From Bacteroidales bacterium (GTDB taxonomy: Bacteria; Bacteroidota; Bacteroidia; Bacteroidales; Muribaculaceae): 6,158 bases of DNA. Where the stretch lies: the NCBI GenBank assembly GCA_009177195.1, contig WFMA01000083.1, positions 13,646 to 19,803 on the forward strand, given 5' to 3'. Each line of letters begins with the position of its first letter. The first letter of the stretch is position 1. Below the pieces are notes generated by a model, which searched no databases, was not told where the DNA came from, and was given only the letters and a program-made list of their open reading frames with translations. Position numbers and translations under genes: made by a program. Shown one piece after another: positions 1 through 4,575 of the stretch.

Positions 1-303
1 TTTATCGACGATGAGAAGCCGCTTTACATCGAGGTGAACGACGACATGCGCATCACTGCTTTCCTCGACGCGCCCAAGGAGGGGATCAAGTACATCTCGG
101 GCGGCATATACGGACTGACTCAGCCGGCTCTCGGGATTCTCGACGAGTGCATGAAAGGCGGAGTGAGCCGCATGCGCAATTATCAGCGCGCCCTTGTCGA
201 GGGCGGGCTCAACCTGAAAGCTTATCCGTTCAGCAAGATTGTCGATGTCGACCATGCCGGCGACATAGCGACTGCCGAGCGGTTCATAGCCGGAGAAAAT
301 TAA
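1..303 (+). CDS. Nucleotidyltransferase (NTP_transferase/MobA-like), C-terminal part
   Basis: This is an open frame from the first base to a TAA at 301-303, giving the last 100 residues of a protein whose start is outside the window. An internal GTG at 34 is possible but cuts into a conserved-looking strand, so I read the gene as 5'-truncated. The pattern IEVNDD near the left edge, then ISGGIYGL (residues about 34-41), then IVDVDHAGDI (80-89) and a final helix, is what the C-terminal half of sugar-phosphate or MobA-like nucleotidyltransferases looks like. There the late Asp (in VDVDH) helps bind the catalytic metal. The N-terminal GxGxRx(n)PK nucleotide-binding loop cannot be seen. The gene lies 27 nt upstream of the ATP-grasp gene and probably shares its operon. 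In this context it could make a CDP-activated headgroup such as CDP-inositol. That substrate is inferred, and a molybdopterin or sugar nucleotidyltransferase role is not excluded by the fragment. Confidence 0.72.
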   Translation, partial: FIDDEKPLYIEVNDDMRITAFLDAPKEGIKYISGGIYGLTQPALGILDECMKGGVSRMRNYQRALVEGGLNLKAYPFSKIVDVDHAGDIATAERFIAGEN

Positions 304-330
304 AACAATCATACACTACTACAGAAAGCG

Positions 331-1197
331 ATGGCAGAAATAACAATAGCCGGAATCATGAGAGCCGGCGCTTACTCTCCTAACCACATCGGAAATGACG
401 CCGCCATTTTCAACGCCACAGCCGACCAGCTGCGCAAACGCGGAATGATCGTTAACATCTACTCGGAGGAGCAGTTCATAGCCGGCGAGGTGAAGGAACG
501 TATCATAGTGAACATGTGCCGCGAAATGAAGTCGATCCATCTTCTCCAGAAACTGGAGGACGAAGGGGCGCTGGTGATCAATTCCGGTTACGGAATCGAA
601 AATTGCACCCGCGAGCGCATGACGCGCATTCTCGTGGGCAGCAACATTCCTTATCCCGAAAGCCTTATCGTGGACACCGACGAGGCTGTGGCTGGCAAAC
701 TTAAAAAAGCGGGCTACACGCAGTGCTGGATCAAGCGCGGCGACTTCCATGCCATGCACAAGGAGGACGTGAGTTACGTGCGCCACCCCGAGGAGGCTCA
801 GGAGGTGCTTCAGGAATATTTCCTGCGCGGTATCAAGCGCGCCGTCATCAACCGCCATCTCGTCGGCGACCTCATCAAGTTCTACGGTGTGCAGGGCACG
901 CCTTTCTTCTACTGGTTCTATCCCTTCGAGGCGGGACATTCCAAGTATGGTCATGAGGCTATCAACGGAAAGTCGCAGGGAATCGAGTTTGACAAGGCGC
1001 GGATGATGTCGATATGCCAGGCTGCGAGCGAGGTGCTCGACGTCAAGATTTATGGCGGCGACTGCATCGTGAACCCCGACGGCTCGATACGCATCATCGA
1101 CTTTAACGACTGGCCCAGCTTCGCTCCGTGCCGCCAGGAAGCGGCTCCCCACATAGCGAAGTGCATTATCAACACAATTAAAGAGCATCAGAAATGA
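331..1197 (+). CDS. ATP-grasp-like protein (possible kinase or ligase)
   Basis: This is a 288-residue soluble protein starting at ATG 331, 27 nt after the preceding stop. No signal peptide or membrane segment is visible. The order of motifs resembles an ATP-grasp fold. Residues 83-101 (INSGYGIENCTRERMTRIL) and NIPYPES (105-111) match the usual entry region in which a short segment precedes 'gIPxPxt'. CWIKRG (132-137) supplies a Lys on the strand that normally contacts ATP. VINRHLVGD (172-180) looks like the hinge that holds adenine. GGDCIV (242-247) and IIDFNDWPSF (255-264) give Asp244, Asp257 and Asn259 as likely metal ligands, in the place of the D/E-x-N motif. The DxNxxP pattern recalls both RimK-type ligases and inositol trisphosphate 5/6-kinases. 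Its stop overlaps the next start (ATGA), so it is translationally coupled to the lipid-headgroup transferase. The fold call is fairly firm, but the substrate is unknown. An inositol-phosphate kinase or an amino-acid ligase acting on a headgroup are both inference. Confidence 0.66.
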   Translation: MAEITIAGIMRAGAYSPNHIGNDAAIFNATADQLRKRGMIVNIYSEEQFIAGEVKERIIVNMCREMKSIHLLQKLEDEGALVINSGYGIENCTRERMTRILVGSNIPYPESLIVDTDEAVAGKLKKAGYTQCWIKRGDFHAMHKEDVSYVRHPEEAQEVLQEYFLRGIKRAVINRHLVGDLIKFYGVQGTPFFYWFYPFEAGHSKYGHEAINGKSQGIEFDKARMMSICQAASEVLDVKIYGGDCIVNPDGSIRIIDFNDWPSFAPCRQEAAPHIAKCIINTIKEHQK

Positions 1198-2144
1198 CAT
1201 CATCGGCTACGAATGACAGCAACAGCTCGTTGCAGAGCACACTGAAGTCGATGGACACCGAGGAGCACATCGACCTGTGGTTTTACCGCAAGATAGGCTA
1301 TATGTGGGCGTGTCTTGCGAAGCGCCTCGGAATCACCCCCAACGCCATCACTATCGCGTCGATATTCCTCGGCGTTGCGGCGGGAGTGCTGTTTTATTTC
1401 CCCGACATGTGGATAAATGTGGCGGGAATGCTGCTGCTTGTGTGGGCTAACTCGTTTGATTCAGCCGACGGGCAGCTGGCGCGCATGACCAAGCAGTATT
1501 CACGGCTGGGGCGCATACTTGACGGTCTTGCCGGCGACATGTGGTTTGCCGCGATTTACTTTGCGATATGCTTCCGCGAAAACTTGACGTCGGAATTTTT
1601 CTCAGCCCACACTTGGGTTATATGGACCATTGCCGTTGTCGCCGGGCTGTGTCACGCCAAGCAGGCTGCCATGGCTGACTATTACCGCCAGTTCCACCTC
1701 TATTTCCTGAAAGGGGAGGGCGGAAGCGAGCTCGAATCGGCGGCGGCGTTGAAGGAGAAGCTTGCGGCACTGTCGTGGACCCGCAATTTCTGGAGCAAGC
1801 TGACGCTGTCGGTCTACACCAATTATACTGCCAACCAGGAGGTGATGACCCCTGCCATGCAGTCGTTGCGCCGGGAGCTGAAAAGCCGTTTCCCCGACGG
1901 AAACATTCCGGCTTCATTCCGTGAGGCGTTCCGCGCCAAGAGCTTGCCGCTGATGAAGTATACCAACATACTTTCATTCAACTGGCGCACTATCGCGCTG
2001 TTCACTTCGCTGTTCCTTTCGATGCCGTGGCTCTACTTCGTTTTCGAGCTTACGGTGCTCAACGGGATTCTCGTCTATATGGTGGCACGCCATGAGCGCA
2101 TCTGCCGCAATTTTGTAAAGCAACTGAAAGATGGACTCTATTAA
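1194..2144 (+). CDS. CDP-alcohol phosphatidyltransferase family membrane enzyme (phosphatidylinositol or PI-phosphate synthase candidate)
   Basis: This 316-residue integral membrane protein should join a phospho-alcohol and a lipid using a CDP-activated donor. The family signature is plain: Asp89, Asp92, Gly93, Ala96, Arg97, then eight residues, Gly106, Asp110 and a last Asp at 115. The final spacing is D-x4-D instead of the usual D-x3-D. GITPNAIT (46-53), just before the first membrane span, is also typical of the family. Hydrophobic spans lie near 52-70, 72-88, 113-127, 139-152, 266-281 and 283-298. A polar stretch of about 110 residues (155-262, including DYYRQFHLYFLKG at 162-174) separates spans four and five and makes the protein longer than the usual core of about 200 residues. 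The start overlaps the upstream stop by 4 nt, and the stop overlaps the HAD gene by 14 nt. With inositol-phosphate synthase nearby, an inositol-lipid product is the best guess, either from CDP-diacylglycerol plus inositol phosphate or from CDP-inositol plus diacylglycerol. The sequence alone does not decide which. Confidence 0.88.
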   Translation: MTSSATNDSNSSLQSTLKSMDTEEHIDLWFYRKIGYMWACLAKRLGITPNAITIASIFLGVAAGVLFYFPDMWINVAGMLLLVWANSFDSADGQLARMTKQYSRLGRILDGLAGDMWFAAIYFAICFRENLTSEFFSAHTWVIWTIAVVAGLCHAKQAAMADYYRQFHLYFLKGEGGSELESAAALKEKLAALSWTRNFWSKLTLSVYTNYTANQEVMTPAMQSLRRELKSRFPDGNIPASFREAFRAKSLPLMKYTNILSFNWRTIALFTSLFLSMPWLYFVFELTVLNGILVYMVARHERICRNFVKQLKDGLY

Positions 2145-2850
2145 GGATATTATTAAAGGTGTCATTTTCGATTACGGCGGCACGATCGACAGCCGCGGCG
2201 CTCATTGGAGCGAGGTGATATGGGACGGCTACAGGTCGGCTAAAGTCGATGTCGACAAGGCTACTTTCCGTGACGCTTACGTTCATGCCGAGCGCGAGCT
2301 CGCCCGTCATCCCCACATCAAGCCTGATGATAACTTTTACGCTCTGCTCTATAAGAAAATGGTGATCGAACTTAATTATCTGGTCGAAAAGGAAGTGGTT
2401 GACGAGGACGACGTTGAGTCGCTCGCCCCTGCTATAGCCCGCTATTGCTATGACAGGGCTCGCGAGTGCGCCGACGAGGCTCGTCCTGTTCTTGAACGTC
2501 TTGCCGAGCGCTATCCCATGGTGCTTGTGAGCAATTTCTATGGCAACGTGGAGGCTGTTCTGGAGGATTTTGACCTTCGCCGCTATTTCAAGGAGATCAT
2601 AGAGAGCGCGGTGGTGGGTGTTCGCAAGCCCGATCCTCGCATTTTCGCTCTCGGGGTGGAGGCTTTGGGGCTTCCTGCCGGAGAGGTGCTCGTAGTGGGC
2701 GACTCGTATAAAAAGGATATCGTTCCCGCCGAGAGCATAGGATGCAAAGTGGCATGGTTGAAGGGTAAGGGCTGGACGGCTGACGAGGATGCCGTCATGC
2801 ACCCGGCAATCATCAAAAATCTGTCGGAATTGCTTGACGTGGCATTATGA
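2131..2850 (+). CDS. HAD-superfamily hydrolase (probable phosphatase)
   Basis: This is a 239-residue cytoplasmic protein with all four HAD motifs in order. Motif I is FDYGGT (nucleophile Asp14, Thr18), motif II is VLVSN (Ser134), motif III is RKPDP (Lys166), and motif IV is VVGDSYKKD (Asp191 and Asp196). A helical cap of roughly 20-115 sits between motifs I and II, as in subfamily I. The second Asp of the usual DxDxT is Gly16 here. This is seen in some HAD branches, including dehalogenase-like ones, but removes the usual general acid/base. The ATG at 2131 lies 14 nt inside the end of the phosphatidyltransferase gene and only ten residues before motif I, so this start is well placed and the two genes are coupled. 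It could remove a phosphate from an inositol phosphate or a phosphatidylinositol phosphate intermediate. That would be the job of the PIP phosphatase in the Bacteroides thetaiotaomicron pathway, but as an unrelated protein family. Fold and hydrolase class are secure, the substrate is inferred. Confidence 0.88.
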   Translation: MDSIKDIIKGVIFDYGGTIDSRGAHWSEVIWDGYRSAKVDVDKATFRDAYVHAERELARHPHIKPDDNFYALLYKKMVIELNYLVEKEVVDEDDVESLAPAIARYCYDRARECADEARPVLERLAERYPMVLVSNFYGNVEAVLEDFDLRRYFKEIIESAVVGVRKPDPRIFALGVEALGLPAGEVLVVGDSYKKDIVPAESIGCKVAWLKGKGWTADEDAVMHPAIIKNLSELLDVAL

Positions 2851-2916
2851 CTTGTTAACATAAATAACTATTTTTGGAGCGTGATTTAAGGAGTTTTGGC
2901 TAAAATGAGATATTTT

Positions 2917-2933
2917 TAAGTAAATTTTACTTA
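2917..2933. repeat. Perfect palindrome, 8-nt arms (possible operator)
   Basis: TAAGTAAA-T-TTTACTTA is an exact inverted repeat with a one-nucleotide centre. It overlaps a partial promoter match made of TTTG at 2895-2898, a 22-nt spacer and TAAATTTT at 2921-2928. A binding site for a dimeric regulator is possible. The region is very AT-rich, so a chance palindrome is also possible. Confidence 0.4.
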
Positions 2934-2950
2934 TTGTGAATAAAGTTTGT

Positions 2951-2965
2951 TGAAAAATTTTTTCA
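2951..2965. repeat. Perfect palindrome, 7-nt arms (possible operator)
   Basis: TGAAAAA-T-TTTTTCA is a second exact inverted repeat with a one-nucleotide centre. Its centre is 33 nt from that of the palindrome at 2917-2933, about three helical turns. Its right end overlaps the candidate -33 element at 2961-2964. The run of A and T also makes it a likely intrinsically bent segment or UP-like element. Confidence 0.38.
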
Positions 2966-2991
2966 CATCTCAAAAATAACTACTACTTTTA
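2961..2991 (+). promoter_or_regulatory. Candidate promoter for the inositol-phosphate synthase
   Basis: TTTC at 2961-2964, a 19-nt spacer and TACTTTTA at 2984-2991 approximate the Bacteroidetes primary sigma consensus TTTG-N19-TAnnTTTG, with one mismatch in each box. Transcription would start near 2996-3000 and give an A-rich leader of about 85 nt. The alternative upstream pair (2895-2898 with 2921-2928) is about as good by eye. Confidence 0.4.
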
Positions 2992-3083
2992 CACGCTTTT
3001 AGCCTTAAACTATAGGAAAAATAGCAAATAGAGATTGAACTAATACAAAAAAGGGAAATAAAAACTAATTAACCATCACAATC

Positions 3084-4391
3084 ATGAATCAAAGTGAAGT
3101 TAAGAAAGCCGAGGGTAAACTCGGTATTCTCGTTGTAGGACTTGGAGCAGTAAGTACTACATTTATTACCGGTGTCCTCATGGCACGCAAAGGTCTTGCA
3201 AAACCTATCGGTTCATCAACTCAGTATGATGTAATCCGTGTAGGCGAAGGCGCTGACAAGAAGTATCTTCATTATAACCAAATCATTCCTCTCGCATCAC
3301 TTGACCAAATCGAATTCGGTTCTTGGGACGTTTATCCCCAGAATGCGTTTGAGTCAGCAATGAACTGCGAGGTTCTTAAGGAGAAAGACATCCTTCCCGT
3401 TAAGGACGAGCTCGAAGCTATCAAGCCCATGAAGGCTGCTTTCGACAAGAACTATGCAAAGCGTCTTGAGGGTGACAATGTGAAGGACTGCAAGACTCGC
3501 TGGGAAATGGTTGAAGCTCTTCGCGAAGATATCCGCAACTTCAAGGCTGAACACAAATGCGACCGCATCGTTGTGCTCTGGGCAGCTTCTACCGAAGTTT
3601 ATGTTCCGGTTGACGAGAAGGTTCACTACAATCTCGCCGATCTTGAGGCTGCAATGAAGGCTGACGACCGCGAACACATCGCTCCGTCAATGTGCTATGC
3701 TTACGCTGCGCTTGTTGAAGGCGCTCCCTTTATCATGGGCGCTCCCAACACCACCGTTGACTTCCCCGCAATGTGGGAACTCGCTGAAAAGACCAAGATG
3801 CCCATCGCCGGTAAGGACTTCAAGACCGGACAGACTCTCGTTAAGTCAGGTTTCGCTCCCATCATCGGTGTTCGCCACCTCGGTCTCGCAGGATGGTTCT
3901 CAACCAACATCCTCGGTAACCGTGACGGTCTCGTTCTTGACGAACCCGCCAACTTCCGCACCAAGGAGGTCAGCAAGCTTTCTACTCTCGAGTCAATCCT
4001 CGTTCCCGAAAAGCAGCCCGACCTTTACACCGACTACTACCACAAGGTGCGTATCAACTACTATCCTCCGCGCAATGACAACAAGGAAGGATGGGACAAC
4101 ATCGATATCTTCGGCTGGATGGGCTATCCGATGCAGATCAAGATCAACTTCCTCTGCCGCGACTCTATCCTTGCAGCTCCCCTCTGCCTCGACCTCTGCT
4201 TGCTCATCGACATGGCAGCTCGTTGCGGATGGTATGGCACTCAGCGCTTCCTGAGCTTCTTCCTCAAGAGCCCGATGCACGACTACACCAAGGATGAAGT
4301 TCCTGTAAACAACCTCTTCGAGCAGTATGTGATGCTTAAGAACGCTGTTCGCGAAATGGGCGGTTACAAGGCTGACGAGCTTATCGACTAA
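3084..4391 (+). CDS. ino1: myo-Inositol-1-phosphate synthase
   Basis: This NAD-dependent cytoplasmic enzyme converts glucose 6-phosphate to inositol 1-phosphate, the committed step of inositol-lipid synthesis. The 435-residue length fits the compact prokaryotic form (the yeast enzyme is above 500). An N-terminal Rossmann loop is visible as VVGLGAVSTTF (17-27). The catalytic half holds NTTVDFP (222-228), GKDFKTGQT (243-251, counterpart of the GDDFKSGQT signature), NILGNRDG (275-282), FRTKEVSK (291-298, counterpart of FRSKEISK) and DSILAAPLCLDL (360-371). The conserved lysines in these blocks (Lys247, Lys294, Lys298) line up with the known active-site lysines by pattern. ATG 3084 is the only sensible start, because the Rossmann strand begins some 12 residues later. 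The gene has its own upstream regulatory gap and a strong downstream terminator, so it can be transcribed alone. Codon choice is narrower than in its neighbours (mostly GCT, CTC, CTT, GGT, AAG), suggesting high expression. Confidence in the identity is very high. Confidence 0.96.
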   Translation: MNQSEVKKAEGKLGILVVGLGAVSTTFITGVLMARKGLAKPIGSSTQYDVIRVGEGADKKYLHYNQIIPLASLDQIEFGSWDVYPQNAFESAMNCEVLKEKDILPVKDELEAIKPMKAAFDKNYAKRLEGDNVKDCKTRWEMVEALREDIRNFKAEHKCDRIVVLWAASTEVYVPVDEKVHYNLADLEAAMKADDREHIAPSMCYAYAALVEGAPFIMGAPNTTVDFPAMWELAEKTKMPIAGKDFKTGQTLVKSGFAPIIGVRHLGLAGWFSTNILGNRDGLVLDEPANFRTKEVSKLSTLESILVPEKQPDLYTDYYHKVRINYYPPRNDNKEGWDNIDIFGWMGYPMQIKINFLCRDSILAAPLCLDLCLLIDMAARCGWYGTQRFLSFFLKSPMHDYTKDEVPVNNLFEQYVMLKNAVREMGGYKADELID

Positions 4392-4417
4392 TCGAAACCC
4401 CTTTTGAATAAATTCAC

Positions 4418-4454
4418 GGAGGGATCCTAAATGCAGGGTCCCTCCATTTTTTTT
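4418..4454 (+). terminator. Intrinsic terminator after the inositol-phosphate synthase
   Basis: A left arm GGAGGGATCC (4418-4427) pairs with GGGTCCCTCC (4436-4445) as ten base pairs with one G-U pair. One more T-A pair closes the loop, and a run of eight T follows (4447-4454). It begins 26 nt after the stop codon and should end the synthase transcript efficiently. Confidence 0.92.
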
Positions 4455-4470
4455 CGTCGCCCGAGTGGAT

Positions 4471-4492
4471 GCGGCGATTTCGATAGCGCCGC
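4471..4492. other. Small GC-rich hairpin in the intergenic gap
   Basis: GCGGCG (4471-4476) and CGCCGC (4487-4492) form a six-pair stem with a ten-nucleotide loop. No T-run follows, so it is not a terminator. It lies upstream of the promoter for the next gene and has no role I can name. Confidence 0.3.
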
Positions 4493-4541
4493 TGAAGCGG
4501 GTATTTGCCGGGCTTAGACGCTGTTTTCGGGAAAGTTTTCT

Positions 4542-4549
4542 TATCTTTG
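4542..4549 (+). promoter_or_regulatory. Bacteroidetes -7 promoter element for the fusion gene
   Basis: TATCTTTG matches the Bacteroidetes -7 consensus TAnnTTTG exactly and lies 26 nt before the ATG at 4576, leaving a short leader of roughly 20 nt. No clear TTTG is found at the usual 19-21 nt upstream. TTAG at 4514-4517 (24-nt spacer) and TTTT at 4524-4527 (14-nt spacer) are the nearest candidates. The position just after a strong terminator supports a new transcription unit starting here. Confidence 0.68.
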
Positions 4550-4575
4550 TGTAATCAATAGATGTTATCACGGAT

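Larger units (their letters stand above)
2851..3083 (+). promoter_or_regulatory. AT-rich intergenic regulatory region before the inositol-phosphate synthase
   Basis: This is a non-coding gap of 233 nt, much richer in A/T than the genes around it. It contains two perfect palindromes (2917-2933 and 2951-2965), two or three partial Bacteroidetes promoter matches, and an A-rich leader (about 3041-3083) of the kind that replaces a Shine-Dalgarno sequence in well-translated Bacteroidetes genes. A perfect -7-like TATTTTTG at 2869-2876 has no acceptable -33 element at the right distance. I see no intrinsic terminator after the HAD gene, so some transcription from the upstream operon may read into the synthase gene. 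Confidence 0.6.

Noticed and set aside
34..303. GTG at 34 as the true start of a small 89-residue protein
   Set aside because: The frame is open to the window edge and the residues before GTG continue the same fold pattern, so the gene is better read as truncated by the window.
319..1203. 294-residue open frame on the minus strand
   Set aside because: It mirrors the ATP-grasp gene almost exactly; the plus-strand frame has coherent motifs and couples to its neighbour, whereas the minus-strand protein shows no recognisable fold. Such shadows are common opposite biased codons.
2059..2802. 247-residue open frame on the minus strand
   Set aside because: It lies opposite the HAD gene, whose four motifs are all intact. 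It has no motif of its own and spans the junction of two plus-strand genes.
2869..2876. TATTTTTG as a perfect -7 box just after the HAD gene
   Set aside because: No TTTG-like element lies 19-23 nt upstream, and it would give a leader of about 200 nt; kept only as a note in the intergenic entry.
2851..3083. Riboswitch or other structured RNA in the synthase leader
   Set aside because: Apart from the two short AT palindromes, no stable multi-helix structure or conserved riboswitch core is apparent by eye.
3697..4254. 185-residue plus-strand frame inside the synthase gene
   Set aside because: It is Ser/Thr/Pro-rich low-complexity translation in the second frame of a highly biased gene, with no independent start signal.
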